Assembly (NCBI RefSeq): GCF_000936425.1
Contig: NZ_AVFK01000018.1
Location: forward strand, 62,001-126,000
Reading direction: 5' to 3'
Length of the DNA: 64,000 nt
Source of the DNA: Skermanella aerolata KACC 11604
Lineage (GTDB): Bacteria > Pseudomonadota > Alphaproteobacteria > Azospirillales > Azospirillaceae
The translations under genes were made by a program, and so were the position numbers. Shown piece after piece: positions 20,557 to 30,801 of this stretch (the stretch's first letter is position 1; each line of letters opens with the position of its first letter). The notes beneath the pieces are model-generated. The model saw nothing but the letters and a program-made list of their open reading frames with translations. It searched no databases and was not told where the DNA came from.

Positions 20557-22010
20557 TGCCGGCATCGACGATCCTGGTCGCCGATGACGATCGCGCGATC
20601 CGGACGGTGCTCAACCAGGCACTGATCCGACTGGGCCATGATGTCCGCACCACGGGAAATGCCGCCACCCTCTGGCGCTGGGTGGCCGACGGGCAGGGCG
20701 ATCTCGTCATCACCGACGTCGTCATGCCGGACGAGAACGGGCTGGACCTGATCCCCCGCATCAAGAAGATCCGACCCGAGCTGCGCGTCATCGTCATGAG
20801 TGCGCAGAACACCCTGATGACCGCCGTCAAGGCGGCCGAGCGCGGCGCCTTCGAGTACCTGCCCAAGCCGTTCGACCTCAAGGAACTGGTCAACGTGGTC
20901 GAGCGGGCGCTCAGCGCGCCGCAGCCGATAGCGCTGAACGGCCATGCCTCCGCCGAGGACATCGAGAACGAAGAGCAGCTTCCACTGATCGGCCGCTCGG
21001 CGGCGATGCAGGAAATCTACCGCGTCCTCGCTCGGCTGATGGGCACCGACCTGACCGTCATGATCACCGGCGAGTCCGGTACCGGCAAGGAACTGGTGGC
21101 CCGCGCGCTGCACGAATACGGCAAGCGCCGAAGCGGTCCCTTCGTCGCGATCAACATGGCCGCCATCCCGCGCGAGCTGATCGAGTCGGAGCTGTTCGGA
21201 CACGAGAAGGGCGCTTTCACCGGTGCCACGACCCGTTCGACCGGCCGTTTCGAGCAGGCGCAAAGCGGCACGCTGTTCCTGGACGAGATCGGCGACATGC
21301 CGCTGGAAGCTCAGACCCGTCTGCTGCGCGTCCTCCAGGAAGGCGAGTACACGACCGTCGGCGGCCGCACGCCGATCAAGACGGATGTCCGGATCATCGC
21401 CGCGACCCACCGCGACTTGCGAACCCTGATCCGCCAGGGACTGTTCCGCGAAGACCTGTTCTACCGCCTCAACGTCGTCCCGATCCGCCTGCCGCCGCTC
21501 CGCGAACGGACGGAGGACATCCCGTCGCTGGTCCGCCACTTCCTGACGCTGACCTCGGCGCAGGGCCTGCCGATTAAGAGCATCGACGCTCAGGCGATGG
21601 AGCGGATGAAGCGCTACCGCTGGCCCGGCAACGTCCGCGAGCTGGAAAATCTCGTCCGCCGGCTGGCCGCCCTCTACAGCCAGGAAGTCATCAGCACCGA
21701 CATCATCGAGTCCGAACTGGCGGATTCGGCTCCGGCCTCTCCCCAGGTCGAGGAACATCAGAATGAGGGGCTCAGCTCCGCCGTCGAGCGGCACCTGAAG
21801 GACTACTTCGCGGCTCATAAGGACGGCATCCCGGCCGCTGGCCTCTACGACCGCGTCCTGCGGGAAGTCGAGCGTCCGCTGATCTCCCTCAGCCTCTCGG
21901 CGACGCGCGGCAATCAGATCAAGGCGGCCCAGATGCTGGGTCTCAACCGCAATACTCTCAGAAAGAAAATCAGGGAACTGGATATCCAGGTTATACGTGG
22001 GCTAAAATAA
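20556..22010 (+). CDS. ntrC: Sigma-54-dependent response regulator NtrC
   Basis: NtrC activates sigma-54 promoters of nitrogen assimilation genes when phosphorylated. The 484-residue protein has a receiver domain with phosphoacceptor Asp54 ([12 protein letters not shown]), an AAA+ domain with Walker A GESGTGKE, an intact sigma-54 contact loop GAFTGA, Walker [13 protein letters not shown], and a Fis-type helix-turn-helix at the C-terminus ([20 protein letters not shown]). All functional motifs are present, unlike NtrX downstream, which lacks GAFTGA. It overlaps ntrB by one base. A spacer of about 75 bases with a small hairpin (GTGGC/GCCAC at 22030-22045) separates it from ntrY. Confidence 0.98.
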   Translation: MPASTILVADDDRAIRTVLNQALIRLGHDVRTTGNAATLWRWVADGQGDLVITDVVMPDENGLDLIPRIKKIRPELRVIVMSAQNTLMTAVKAAERGAFEYLPKPFDLKELVNVVERALSAPQPIALNGHASAEDIENEEQLPLIGRSAAMQEIYRVLARLMGTDLTVMITGESGTGKELVARALHEYGKRRSGPFVAINMAAIPRELIESELFGHEKGAFTGATTRSTGRFEQAQSGTLFLDEIGDMPLEAQTRLLRVLQEGEYTTVGGRTPIKTDVRIIAATHRDLRTLIRQGLFREDLFYRLNVVPIRLPPLRERTEDIPSLVRHFLTLTSAQGLPIKSIDAQAMERMKRYRWPGNVRELENLVRRLAALYSQEVISTDIIESELADSAPASPQVEEHQNEGLSSAVERHLKDYFAAHKDGIPAAGLYDRVLREVERPLISLSLSATRGNQIKAAQMLGLNRNTLRKKIRELDIQVIRGLK

Positions 22011-22084
22011 CACACCCTGGTCCAGTCTCGTGGCATCCCCGCCACAGAATGGGCCAGAATGAGAGAGCCCGGTGCAACGCGACG

Positions 22085-24358
22085 ATGACCAGTGAACCTG
22101 CGGGACTTCCGCAATCCTTCTGGAGCCAGTTTCTGATCTGGGCCAGCCGCGTCGGGCTGGCGGGCAAGCTGGCGGTCGCTCTCGCCGTGGCCGCCATCGG
22201 GGCAGGGTTCGCGACCTATGGCGCGCTGACCGCCACTCCCCCCTTCGGCAACGACCCCAATACCGTCAGCCTTCTGCTGACCCTCGATCTGGCGCTGCTG
22301 CTGCTGCTGGGCGTCATCGTCGCCCGCCGCATCGTGGCGCTCTGGATCGAGCGGCGGCGCGGCCTTGCCGGGTCCCGCCTGCATGTCCGCGTCGTCGCGA
22401 CCTTCAGCCTGCTGGCAGTGATGCCGGCGATCATCGTCGCCGCGTTCTCGGCGATCTTCTTCTATGTCGGCGTCCAGTCCTGGTTCAGCGAGCGGGTCCG
22501 TACCGCCATCGTCGAATCCCGTGCCGTCGCCCAGGCCTACCTGCACGAACACCAGCAGGTCATCCGCGCCGACGCGCTGGCCATGGCGAACGACCTCAAC
22601 CGCGAAGCCGCCCGCCTGCTGACCGATCCCGGCCGTTTCGCCCAGGTGGTCGCAACCCAGGCGGCGCTCCGGGCCCTGACCGAGGCCATCGTGTTCGACG
22701 GCAGTGGCAGGATGCTGGCGCGCTCCGGTCTGTCCTTCACCCTGGAGTTCGAGCCGATCCCGGAAAGCTCGCTGGAGCGCGCCCGGCAGGGCGAGGTCGT
22801 CCTGATGGTGACCGACACCGACGACCGCGTCCGGGCGCTTGTCCGGCTCGACCGCTTCGTCGATACCTTCCTGTTCGTCGGCCGGCTGGTCGAGCCGCGC
22901 GTCCTCAGCCATATGGAGGCCGCACAGGACGCCGCCGACGCCTATGCCGAGCTGGAGGGCAAGCGCTCCAGCCTTCAGATCACCTTCACCCTGATCTTCG
23001 TGGTCGTAGCCCTGCTGCTGCTCCTGGCCGCCGTCTGGATCGGCCTGAACTTCGCGACGGCGCTGGTGGCCCCCATCGGCTCCCTGATCGGAGCGGCGGA
23101 GCGGGTGAGGGCGGGGGACATGGGCGCCCGCGTGCCGGAACTGCTGCCGGAAGACGAGCTCGGCACCCTGAGCCGGGCCTTCAACCGGATGACCAGCCAG
23201 CTGGAAAGCCAGCGTCGCGAGCTGATCGAAGCCAACCGGCAACTCGACCTCCGGCGGCGTTTCACCGAAACGGTGCTGGCCGGCGTTTCCGCCGGCGTCG
23301 TCGGACTGGACCATGAAGGCCGCATCAACCTGCCGAACCTGTCCGGGGCACATCTGCTGGGCGTCGACGATCCGGAGATCCTGATCGGGCGCAAGCTGGT
23401 GGATGTGGCGCCGGAAATGGGCGAGCTGCTCGGCACCATCCGGCGCCGTCCGACGAAACTGATGGAAGCTCAGGTCCAGTTGAGGCGGGCAGGGACCGCA
23501 CGGACCCTTCTGGTCCGAGTCGCCGCTGAATCGGTTGGAAACGAGATTCGCGGCTTCGTAGTGACCTTCGATGACGTTACTGAACTATTGTCGGCTCAAC
23601 GCAAGGCTGCCTGGGCCGACGTGGCGCGTCGTATCGCGCACGAGATCAAGAACCCGCTGACCCCAATTCAGCTCTCCGCCGAGCGATTGCGCAGAAAATA
23701 CCTCAAGGAAATCACCAGCGACCCCGAGACGTTCCAGATGTGTACCGATACCATCGTGCGTCAGGTGGACGATATCGGACGGATGGTCGACGAGTTCTCC
23801 GCGTTCGCGCGGATGCCCAGTCCGGTGATGAAGCCACAGAACGTAAACGAGTTGTGTCGTCAGGCAGTGTTCCTTCAATCCAGCGCCCATCCTGGCATCA
23901 AGTTCACGGCCAACCTTCCGCAAGGCGCCCTGACGGTGCCGTGCGACGGCCGGCAGATCTCCCAGGCCCTTACCAACCTGCTCCAGAACGCCGTCGATTC
24001 GATCGAGGGCCGCCCGGTGCCGGAGGGTACCGTCCTGCCACCGGGCCAGATCGACTTGAGCCTTGAAGTCCATGACGATCGCGTCGCGATCGTCATCGCC
24101 GACAACGGCAAGGGTCTGCCGCACGAGGAACGCGACCGGCTGACCGAACCCTATGTCACGACGCGGGCCAAGGGCACCGGCCTCGGCCTCGCGATCGTCA
24201 AAAAGGTAATGGAGGATCATGGCGGAGAACTCGTGCTCGAAGACCGGCCCTCCGGCGTCGGTGCCCAGGTCCGCCTGGTGATTCCCAAGTCCGAAATTTC
24301 CGCGCCGGCCGTGGCCGCCGAAGATCTAGAGCAGAAACAGAGTCGCTATGGCGCATGA
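22085..24358 (+). CDS. ntrY: Membrane sensor histidine kinase NtrY
   Basis: NtrY is the transmembrane partner of NtrX in alphaproteobacteria, linked to nitrogen and redox signalling. The protein (757 residues from this start) begins with several membrane helices in the first 140 residues. A periplasmic sensor region and another helix ([19 protein letters not shown]) follow, then a HAMP linker ([22 protein letters not shown]), a PAS domain, and the kinase core with H-box [21 protein letters not shown] (His519), N-box [12 protein letters not shown] and G-boxes IADNGKGLP and [14 protein letters not shown] 22085 is preferred; another in-frame ATG at 22049 adds 12 residues and neither has a strong ribosome binding site. 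It overlaps ntrX by 11 bases. Confidence 0.95.
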   Translation: MTSEPAGLPQSFWSQFLIWASRVGLAGKLAVALAVAAIGAGFATYGALTATPPFGNDPNTVSLLLTLDLALLLLLGVIVARRIVALWIERRRGLAGSRLHVRVVATFSLLAVMPAIIVAAFSAIFFYVGVQSWFSERVRTAIVESRAVAQAYLHEHQQVIRADALAMANDLNREAARLLTDPGRFAQVVATQAALRALTEAIVFDGSGRMLARSGLSFTLEFEPIPESSLERARQGEVVLMVTDTDDRVRALVRLDRFVDTFLFVGRLVEPRVLSHMEAAQDAADAYAELEGKRSSLQITFTLIFVVVALLLLLAAVWIGLNFATALVAPIGSLIGAAERVRAGDMGARVPELLPEDELGTLSRAFNRMTSQLESQRRELIEANRQLDLRRRFTETVLAGVSAGVVGLDHEGRINLPNLSGAHLLGVDDPEILIGRKLVDVAPEMGELLGTIRRRPTKLMEAQVQLRRAGTARTLLVRVAAESVGNEIRGFVVTFDDVTELLSAQRKAAWADVARRIAHEIKNPLTPIQLSAERLRRKYLKEITSDPETFQMCTDTIVRQVDDIGRMVDEFSAFARMPSPVMKPQNVNELCRQAVFLQSSAHPGIKFTANLPQGALTVPCDGRQISQALTNLLQNAVDSIEGRPVPEGTVLPPGQIDLSLEVHDDRVAIVIADNGKGLPHEERDRLTEPYVTTRAKGTGLGLAIVKKVMEDHGGELVLEDRPSGVGAQVRLVIPKSEISAPAVAAEDLEQKQSRYGA

Positions 24359-25754
24359 CATTCTGATCGTCGATGACGAAGCCGATATCCGGATGCTGAT
24401 TTCGGGTATCCTCGAAGACGAAGGCATGAAGACCCGTCAGGCCGGAGACGCCGATCAGGCGCTGGCCGCCGTCGGTGCCCGAAGGCCAAGCCTGGTCATC
24501 CTGGATATCTGGCTCCAGGGCAGCCGTCTCGACGGCATCCAGATCCTGGCCGAGCTGAAGCGCGACCATCCCAACCTGCCGGTCATCATGATCAGCGGTC
24601 ACGGCACGATCGAAACCGCCGTCTCCGCGATCAAGCAGGGCGCCTACGACTTCATCGAGAAGCCGTTCAAGGCGGACCGGCTGCTGGTGCTGGTCGAGCG
24701 CGCCATCGAAGCCGCCCGTCTTCGGCGCGAGAACGAGGAACTGCGCCTCCGGGCCGGCGGCCAGACCGAGCTGATCGGCAAATCCTCGACGATCAACCAG
24801 GTCCGCAACTCGATCGAGAAGGTGGCCCCGACCGGTAGCCGCGTCCTGATCACCGGCCCCGCCGGCTCCGGCAAGGAAGTGGTCGCCCGGCTGATCCATG
24901 CCCGCTCCCGGCGCGGCGACGGCCCCTTCGTCGGCCTGAACTGCGCCACCATGCGGCCCGACCGGCTGGAAGTGGAACTGTTCGGCACGGAGCACGGCCA
25001 GGACGGCCTGCCGCGCAAGGTCGGCACCTTCGAACAGGCCCATGGCGGCACGCTGCTGCTGGACGAAGTGGCCGACATGCCGCTGGAGACCCAGGGCAAG
25101 ATCGTCCGGGTGCTCCAGGAGCAGACCTTTGAGCGGGTAGGGGGCAGCTCTCGGGTCGAGGTCGACGTCCGGGTCATCGCATCGAGCAACCGCGACCTGC
25201 CGTCGGAGATCGAGGCCGGCAGGTTCCGCCAGGATTTGTTCTACCGTCTCAGCGTCGTGCCGATCCGGGTCCCGCCCCTGACCGAGCGGCGCGAGGATAT
25301 CCCGCTGCTGGCCCGCCACTTCATGATTCGCTCCGCCGAGACCGCCGGCCTGCCCGTCCGCGAATACGGCGAGGACGCCATGGCCGCCCTTCAGGCCTAC
25401 GACTGGCCGGGCAACGTCCGCCAGCTGCGCAACGTCGTGGACTGGCTGCTGATCATGTCGACCGGCGACCCGAAGGAGCCGATCCGCGCCGACATGCTGC
25501 CGCCCGAGATCGGCGCCATCACGCCGACCGTCCTCAAGTGGGACAAGGGCGGCGAGATCATGGGCCTGCCGCTCCGCGAAGCGCGCGAGGTGTTCGAGCG
25601 CGAGTACCTGCTGGCCCAGGTCACCCGGTTCGGCGGCAACATCTCCCGAACCGCCGCCTTCGTCGGGATGGAGCGCTCTGCCCTTCACCGCAAGCTGAAG
25701 TCGCTGGGCGTCCACGGCAACGACAAGCCGCCGCACAAGCTGGCGGCGGATTGA
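24348..25754 (+). CDS. ntrX: Response regulator NtrX (AAA+ domain without GAFTGA)
   Basis: NtrX is the regulator paired with NtrY, 468 residues. The receiver domain has [10 protein letters not shown] and phosphoacceptor Asp53 (VILDIWL). The AAA+ domain has Walker A GPAGSGKE and a Walker B-like [12 protein letters not shown]. At the place where NtrC has GAFTGA, NtrX reads [14 protein letters not shown], so the sigma-54 contact loop is missing and it probably does not activate sigma-54 RNA polymerase directly. A Fis-type DNA-binding domain ends the protein ([24 protein letters not shown]). Its start lies inside ntrY, so the pair is translationally coupled. Confidence 0.96.
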   Translation: MAHDILIVDDEADIRMLISGILEDEGMKTRQAGDADQALAAVGARRPSLVILDIWLQGSRLDGIQILAELKRDHPNLPVIMISGHGTIETAVSAIKQGAYDFIEKPFKADRLLVLVERAIEAARLRRENEELRLRAGGQTELIGKSSTINQVRNSIEKVAPTGSRVLITGPAGSGKEVVARLIHARSRRGDGPFVGLNCATMRPDRLEVELFGTEHGQDGLPRKVGTFEQAHGGTLLLDEVADMPLETQGKIVRVLQEQTFERVGGSSRVEVDVRVIASSNRDLPSEIEAGRFRQDLFYRLSVVPIRVPPLTERREDIPLLARHFMIRSAETAGLPVREYGEDAMAALQAYDWPGNVRQLRNVVDWLLIMSTGDPKEPIRADMLPPEIGAITPTVLKWDKGGEIMGLPLREAREVFEREYLLAQVTRFGGNISRTAAFVGMERSALHRKLKSLGVHGNDKPPHKLAAD

Positions 25755-25790
25755 TGCCTGTGTCTTCCACATGCTGGCAGCCGAACCGGT

Positions 25791-25848
25791 GTTGGGCCAC
25801 GGCCCAACCTACGACGACGAGAAACTGTAGATTGGGCCGTGGCCCAAC
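25791..25848. repeat. Dispersed long hairpin element, copy 1
   Basis: Two 22-base arms (25791-25812 and 25827-25848) are inverted with a single mismatch and a 14-base loop. Each arm contains the self-complementary core TTGGGCCGTGGCCCAA or its reverse complement, plus an outer GTAG/CTAC next to the loop. Nearly the same element occurs at 49616-49672. It sits in the ntrX-trkA spacer and resembles REP/BIME-type extragenic elements. Confidence 0.85.
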
Positions 25849-25899
25849 AATCGCCGCTTTGCATAATGCCTGGGTAGGAACGATGGCAGGTACCATCCC

Positions 25900-27276
25900 A
25901 TGAAAGTCATCGTCTGCGGCGCTGGTCAGGTTGGTTCCAACATCGCGCGATACCTCGCGACCGAGAACAACGACGTCACCGTGATCGACCAGTCGCCGGA
26001 GCTGATCCAGAAGATCAGCGACACCCTGGACGTCCAGGCGATGGTCGGGTTCGCCTCGCATCCCAACGTGCTGGAACAGGCGGGCGCCGCCGAGGCCGAC
26101 ATGATCATCGCGGTCACGCTGGCCGACGAAGTCAACATGGTCGCCTGTCAGGTCGCCCACTCGCTGTTCAACGTCCCGACCAAGATCGCCCGCGTCCGCA
26201 ATCAGAGCTATCTGGCCCCGATCTGGTCCGACCTGTTCTCCCGCGAGCACATGCCGATCGACGTTATCATCTCGCCTGAGATCGAGGTCGCCCGTGCCGT
26301 CGCCCGGCGTCTCCAGGTTCCGGGCGCCTTCGACATGATCCCGCTGGCCGACGGCAAGGTCCGCGTTATCGGCGTCATCTGCGCCGACAACTGCCCGATC
26401 CTGCACACGCCGCTCCGCCAGCTCACCGGCCTGTTCCCCGACCTCAACCTCGAAGTCGTGGCGATCGTCCGCAACGACAAGCCGATCATTCCCGGCGGCG
26501 ACGACCAGATGCTGCCCGGAGACGAGGTCTACTTCGTCGCCGACACCCGCCACCTGACCCGAGCCATGGCCGCCTTCGGCCACGAGGAAACGGAAGCGCG
26601 CCGCATCATCATCCTGGGCGGCGGCAATATCGGCCTTTGCCTTGCGGAAGAACTGGAAGCCAAGCATCCGCAGGTCAGCGCCCGCATCATCGAGGTGGAC
26701 CGCGCCCGCGCCCAGTACATCGCCCAGCGGCTCAACCGGACCATGGTGCTGCACGGCGACGGCCTGGATCCGGAGATCCTGGAAGAGGCCAATGTCAGGG
26801 CGGCGGAAACCGTCGTCGCAGTGACGAACGATGACGAAGGCAACATTCTCGCCTCACTGCTCGCCAAGCGTTACGGCTGCCAGCGCGCCATCACGCTGAT
26901 CAACAAGACGACATATTCGCCGCTGGTCACCACGCTCGGCATCGACGCGGTCGTCAGCCCGAAGGCGATCACCGTCTCAACGATTCTTCAGCATGTCCGG
27001 CGCGGCCGTATCCGGTCGGTCCACAGCCTGCGCGAAGGCTTCGCCGAAGTGATCGAGGCCGAGGCGCTGGAAACTTCCAGCCTGATCAACACGCCGCTCC
27101 GGGAGATCAAGCTGCCGACCGGCGTCATCGTCGGCGCCATCGTGCGCGGAGAGGAAGTGATCATCCCCAGGCCCTCCACGGTCATCAAGCCGCACGACCG
27201 GGTCATCATCCTGGCGGCCGTCGGTCAGGTGAAGAAGGTCGAGAAGATGTTCGCAGTCCGTCTTGAATTCTTCTGA
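25900..27276 (+). CDS. trkA: Trk system potassium uptake regulatory subunit TrkA
   Basis: TrkA is the peripheral NAD(H)-binding subunit that gates the TrkH potassium channel. The 458-residue protein is a duplication of two RCK modules: N-terminal Rossmann motifs KVIVCGAGQVGSNIARYLA at residue 2 and IIILGGGNIGLCLAEEL near 230, each followed by a TrkA-C domain (ending VIIPGGDDQMLPGDEVYFVA and VIIPRPSTVIKPHDRVIILA). The length matches the family. trkA directly behind ntrX is a common alphaproteobacterial arrangement, though here a long hairpin element lies between them. The trkH partner is not in the window. Confidence 0.97.
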   Translation: MKVIVCGAGQVGSNIARYLATENNDVTVIDQSPELIQKISDTLDVQAMVGFASHPNVLEQAGAAEADMIIAVTLADEVNMVACQVAHSLFNVPTKIARVRNQSYLAPIWSDLFSREHMPIDVIISPEIEVARAVARRLQVPGAFDMIPLADGKVRVIGVICADNCPILHTPLRQLTGLFPDLNLEVVAIVRNDKPIIPGGDDQMLPGDEVYFVADTRHLTRAMAAFGHEETEARRIIILGGGNIGLCLAEELEAKHPQVSARIIEVDRARAQYIAQRLNRTMVLHGDGLDPEILEEANVRAAETVVAVTNDDEGNILASLLAKRYGCQRAITLINKTTYSPLVTTLGIDAVVSPKAITVSTILQHVRRGRIRSVHSLREGFAEVIEAEALETSSLINTPLREIKLPTGVIVGAIVRGEEVIIPRPSTVIKPHDRVIILAAVGQVKKVEKMFAVRLEFF

Positions 27277-27335
27277 TCCACTGCAACGTTCGATAACGTC
27301 CAATCCTCGATACCACACAACTAAAAGCGGGAAAC

Positions 27336-28199
27336 ATGGCTCGATACGCATATGTCAACGGCCGCTTCGTGCCGCATACCGATGCCGTCGTGCATGTGGA
27401 AGACCGTGGCTATCAGTTCGCCGACGGCGTCTATGAAGTCGTCACGATCGTCGGCGGCAGGCTTGTGGACGAGCAGGGGCACCTGGACCGCCTGACGCGC
27501 TCCCTGAACGAGCTGCGGATCGCGTGGCCGGTTTCGCCCAGGGTGCTGAAGATCCTGATGCGCCGGTTGATCGGGCTGAACCGCGTGACCCAGGGCACGA
27601 TCTATCTCCAGATCACCCGCGGCGTCGCTCCGCGCGACTTTAAGTTTCCCAAGCACGTGGAAAGCTCGCTGGTGCTGATCACCAAGCGGGCAGGGGCCTT
27701 CGCGACCCCGGCGCAGCTCCAGGACGGCGTCAAGGTCATCACCATTCCCGACATCCGCTGGCTTCGCCGCGACATCAAGTCGGTTTCCCTGCTGCCGCAG
27801 GTTCTCGGCAAGCAGCAGGCGGTGGAGGCCGGCGCGTTCGAGGCTTGGCAGGTGGACCCCGACGGCAATGTCACCGAGGGCTGCTCCAGCAACGCCTGGA
27901 TCGTGACATCTGACGGTACGCTGGTCACTCGTTACGCCAACAACCTGATCCTCAACGGCGTCACCCGCCTGTCGATCTTGAAGCTGGCGCAGGAATCCGG
28001 CATCAGGTTCGAGGAGCGACCCTTCTCGGTCGAGGAAGCCTATGCCGCGCGCGAGGCCTTCGTCTCCAGCGCCAGCACCTTCGTCATGCCGGTGACCAGA
28101 ATCGACGACCGGACCGTCGGCGACGGCAAGCCCGGCGCGCTGAGCGGCAAGCTGCGCCACGGCTACCTGGACTACGCACGGGAACGGGGCGCCTCATGA
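27336..28199 (+). CDS. D-amino-acid aminotransferase (class IV, PLP-dependent)
   Basis: This 287-residue class IV aminotransferase is closest to D-alanine transaminases, which exchange amino groups between D-amino acids and 2-oxo acids and supply D-Glu or D-Ala. Diagnostic segments are YVNGRFVPHTDAVVHVEDRGYQFADGVYEV, LQITRGVAPRDFKFP, the PLP-lysine region IKSVSLLPQVLGKQQA, and EGCSSNAWIVTSDGTLVTR near the phosphate-binding loop. ATG 27336 follows a GCGGGAAA ribosome binding site. It overlaps the HAD gene by 4 bases (ATGA), so the two are coupled. A branched-chain or aminodeoxychorismate lyase role is less likely. Confidence 0.9.
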   Translation: MARYAYVNGRFVPHTDAVVHVEDRGYQFADGVYEVVTIVGGRLVDEQGHLDRLTRSLNELRIAWPVSPRVLKILMRRLIGLNRVTQGTIYLQITRGVAPRDFKFPKHVESSLVLITKRAGAFATPAQLQDGVKVITIPDIRWLRRDIKSVSLLPQVLGKQQAVEAGAFEAWQVDPDGNVTEGCSSNAWIVTSDGTLVTRYANNLILNGVTRLSILKLAQESGIRFEERPFSVEEAYAAREAFVSSASTFVMPVTRIDDRTVGDGKPGALSGKLRHGYLDYARERGAS

Positions 28200-28921
28200 C
28201 CGTTCCCCCCGATGCCGCCACCGGCGAGCCTCTTCGCCTGCCGCGCGCTGCCCTGTTCGACTGGGACAACACTCTGGTGGACAACTGGGGCTGCATTCAT
28301 GCCGCCCTCAACGCGGCGCTGGTCGCCCACGACCTGCCTCCCTGGACGCTGGCGGAAACCCGCGTCCGCGTCCGCCAGAGCATGCGCGACAGCTTTCCCC
28401 GGCTATTCGGCGACCGCTGGACTGAGGCCCGCGATATCTTCTACGACCATTTCGGCCGCCATCATCTGGATTACCTGAAGCCGCTGCCCGGTGCTGAATC
28501 GCTGCTGCGGGCACTGTCCGACGGCGGCGTCTACCTTGGCGTGGTCAGTAACAAGACCGGCCGGTTCCTGCGGGCCGAGTCGGAGGCACTCGGCTGGAAC
28601 CATTACTTCGGTAAGCTGGTTGGAGCGGGTGACGCACCGCGTGATAAACCTGAAGTTGATCCCATACACATGGCGCTTGCGCCGGGCGGGATTGCGGCGG
28701 GTCCCGATGTATGGTTCATTGGTGATGCCGATGTCGATATGCAATGCGCCCATGCGGGAGGATGTGTTCCACTGTTGATCGGGGATAGTCCGGATGATTT
28801 CCAGAATTTTCCTCCTGCGCATCGGTTCGACGCTTGCGATATAGTATCCGACTTGGTGCAGCGGCTCCGAGGCACCATATCGCAGGAGTCTTCTACGGAA
28901 AGAAGATCCTGGCCCAGTTGA
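28196..28921 (+). CDS. HAD-family hydrolase (phosphoglycolate-phosphatase-like)
   Basis: This 241-residue haloacid-dehalogenase-type phosphatase has the nucleophile motif FDWDNTLVD (motif I DxDxT), a cap domain after it, motif II GVVSNKTG, motif III lysine in GAGDAPRDKPEVDP, and motif IV FIGDADVDMQCA. Substrate is not predictable; phosphoglycolate phosphatase (gph) is a common default annotation. The ATG overlaps the aminotransferase stop by 4 bases, so the product may act on a metabolite related to that enzyme or be a housekeeping phosphatase. The last third of the gene (about 28620-28870) is AT-richer than the rest. Confidence 0.88.
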   Translation: MTVPPDAATGEPLRLPRAALFDWDNTLVDNWGCIHAALNAALVAHDLPPWTLAETRVRVRQSMRDSFPRLFGDRWTEARDIFYDHFGRHHLDYLKPLPGAESLLRALSDGGVYLGVVSNKTGRFLRAESEALGWNHYFGKLVGAGDAPRDKPEVDPIHMALAPGGIAAGPDVWFIGDADVDMQCAHAGGCVPLLIGDSPDDFQNFPPAHRFDACDIVSDLVQRLRGTISQESSTERRSWPS

Positions 28922-28990
28922 AGGGCTACGGCAAGCTATCTGGGCTCTGGGATGGGGCCCCAAGAACCATCACAAACGGGGCGATTGCAC

Positions 28991-29239
28991 ATGTCCGAAA
29001 AAAGTCAAAATGTTCAGGACGTTTTTCTAAACCACGTCCGCAAGAACAAGACCCCGGTCACCGTCTTCCTGGTGAACGGTGTCAAACTACAAGGCATCAT
29101 TACGTGGTTCGACAACTTCTCTGTTTTGCTGCGACGCGATGCGCACAGCCAACTGGTCTACAAGCACGCAATCTCCACTGTGATGCCTGCCCATCCTATT
29201 CAACTATTCGAGCCGCCTAAGGAAGGTGAGAACACCTAA
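28991..29239 (+). CDS. hfq: RNA chaperone Hfq
   Basis: Hfq is a hexameric Sm-like protein that helps small RNAs pair with mRNAs. The 82-residue product starts [23 protein letters not shown] and contains the Sm1 motif [23 protein letters not shown] and the Sm2 motif [11 protein letters not shown] 28991 is chosen because the protein then matches the family N-terminus; an in-frame ATG at 28952 would add 13 unrelated residues. The end overlaps the hflX start by 14 bases, the classical hfq-hflX pairing. Confidence 0.98.
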   Translation: MSEKSQNVQDVFLNHVRKNKTPVTVFLVNGVKLQGIITWFDNFSVLLRRDAHSQLVYKHAISTVMPAHPIQLFEPPKEGENT

Positions 29240-30581
29240 CGCACCCGATCAGGGTAATGGCCGGTCTGCCACGGGCGCCGGCCGCGCCCTCGTGATCCAT
29301 CCGATCCTGCGCGATCCCAATCCGACGGAAGGAGCGCGCAGCCCCGAATCGCGTCTTGAGGAAGCTGTCGGACTTGCCGCCGCGATCGACCTGGATGTCG
29401 TCCATGCCGAAGCGGTCAAGGTCAACCGGCCGCAGCCCGGCACGCTTCTGGGCTCCGGAACGGTGGACCATTTCGCCGAGCTGATCCATCAGGCCGAGGA
29501 GGACGGTCACCCGATCGATCTCGTCGTAATGGATCATGCTCTTTCGCCAGTCCAGCAGCGCAACCTCGAACGCGCGCTTGAATGCAAAGTGATCGACCGC
29601 ACCGGCCTGATCCTTGAGATCTTCGGCGCCCGTGCCCGGACGCGCGAAGGTCAGTTGCAGGTCGAGCTGGCTGCTCTCAGCTACCAGCGCTCCCGGCTCG
29701 TGCGGTCCTGGACCCACTTGGAGCGGCAGCGCGGCGGTTTCGGCTTCCTCGGCGGTCCCGGTGAAAGCCAGCTCGAGATCGACCGCCGCTTGATCGGCGA
29801 TCGCATCATCAAGCTGAAGCGTGAACTGGAAGAGGTCCGCCGGACTCGCGACCTGCACAGAAAGGCGCGGAGCAAGGTGCCGTACCCGGTCGTGGCACTG
29901 GTCGGCTACACCAATGCTGGCAAGTCGTCGCTGTTCAACCGGATGGCGGGGGCTGATGTCTTCGCCAAGGACCTGCTGTTCGCCACGCTCGACCCGACCA
30001 TGCGGGCGATCGAGCTGCCGACCGGCCGCAAGGTGATCCTGTCCGACACCGTGGGCTTCATCTCCGACCTGCCGACCCATCTGGTGGCCGCGTTCCGCGC
30101 GACCCTGGAAGAAGTCCAGGCCGCCGACATCATCCTGCACGTGCGGGATATCGCACACCCTGATTCGGAAGCCCAGAAGGGCGACGTCGATGCGGTGCTG
30201 CGCGATCTCGGCATCGACCAGGGCGAGGACAACCGCGTCGTCGAGGTCTTGAACAAGATCGACCTGCTCGACAGCGGTGCCCGGAACGCGCTGCTGGCCC
30301 AGGCCGCCCGCAACGATCACATGCAGGCGGTATCGGCCCTGACCGGTGACGGGCTGGGCGAGCTGTTCGGTCTGCTCGACCGGCACATGACGGCCGACCG
30401 GGTAACCGTCGATTTGAATGTCCGGATCGACGATGGCGCGGCACTCGCGTGGCTTCACGACCGGGGCGACATCCTGGAACGGCAGGACGACGAGCAGTTC
30501 GCCCATCTGCGGATCGCCCTGGACAAGGCCGATCTGGCCCGGTTCGAAAGCCGCTACGACTATCACGCCGCCTCTTCGTGA
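29226..30581 (+). CDS. hflX: GTPase HflX
   Basis: HflX is a ribosome-binding GTPase that splits stalled ribosomes after stress. The 451-residue protein has the N-terminal HflX domain ([19 protein letters not shown] through [16 protein letters not shown]), the linker [19 protein letters not shown], and a G domain with G1 [12 protein letters not shown]3 [13 protein letters not shown] and G4 NKID. GTG 29226 is the best start in frame: AAGGAAGG precedes it and it overlaps the hfq end. An ATG nearby at 29257 is out of frame. A strong hairpin follows the stop. Confidence 0.95.
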   Translation: MRTPNAPDQGNGRSATGAGRALVIHPILRDPNPTEGARSPESRLEEAVGLAAAIDLDVVHAEAVKVNRPQPGTLLGSGTVDHFAELIHQAEEDGHPIDLVVMDHALSPVQQRNLERALECKVIDRTGLILEIFGARARTREGQLQVELAALSYQRSRLVRSWTHLERQRGGFGFLGGPGESQLEIDRRLIGDRIIKLKRELEEVRRTRDLHRKARSKVPYPVVALVGYTNAGKSSLFNRMAGADVFAKDLLFATLDPTMRAIELPTGRKVILSDTVGFISDLPTHLVAAFRATLEEVQAADIILHVRDIAHPDSEAQKGDVDAVLRDLGIDQGEDNRVVEVLNKIDLLDSGARNALLAQAARNDHMQAVSALTGDGLGELFGLLDRHMTADRVTVDLNVRIDDGAALAWLHDRGDILERQDDEQFAHLRIALDKADLARFESRYDYHAASS

Positions 30582-30588
30582 GGCGGCC

Positions 30589-30623
30589 GCGACCGGGGCC
30601 GGCTCACCGCCGGCCCCGGTCGC
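30589..30623 (+). terminator. Strong hairpin after hflX
   Basis: A perfect 15-bp stem (GCGACCGGGGCCGGC with its exact complement) and a 5-base loop start 7 bases after the hflX stop codon. No T-run follows immediately, though AAAATACATAATTTT is nearby. It probably insulates hflX from the groESL promoter. Confidence 0.7.
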
Positions 30624-30691
30624 GCTCAGCGAAAATACATAATTTTCCCTGGAGATTTTGGCACACGACCCCATCTGCCGCCGTGTGAACC

Positions 30692-30720
30692 TTGACGGCG
30701 CGGTAATGTGCCGCTATACG
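30692..30720 (+). promoter_or_regulatory. groESL promoter
   Basis: TTGACG (30692-30697) and TATACG (30715-30720) are spaced by 17 bases and lie immediately upstream of the CIRCE operator. This fits a sigma-70-type promoter blocked by HrcA. A sigma-32 promoter could overlap, but I cannot separate it by eye. Confidence 0.65.
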
Positions 30721-30721
30721 G

Positions 30722-30748
30722 TTGGCACTCGCTGGCATTGAGTGCTAA
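30722..30748 (+). promoter_or_regulatory. CIRCE operator (HrcA-binding site)
   Basis: TTGGCACTC, a 9-base spacer and GAGTGCTAA match the CIRCE consensus (TTAGCACTC-N9-GAGTGCTAA) with one substitution in the left arm. CIRCE is the operator of the heat-shock repressor HrcA. It starts two bases after the promoter -10 element, ideal for repression, and lies 53 bases before the groES start. hrcA itself is not in the window. Confidence 0.95.
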
Positions 30749-30801
30749 CAGAATCACCGCTGGCGCCATAAGCCAGCGACAGACATCTCGGAGAGATCCC
30801 A

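Noticed and set aside
22021..22048. Possible terminator between ntrC and ntrY
   Set aside because: Only a 5-bp GTGGC/GCCAC stem with no T-run; too weak to call.
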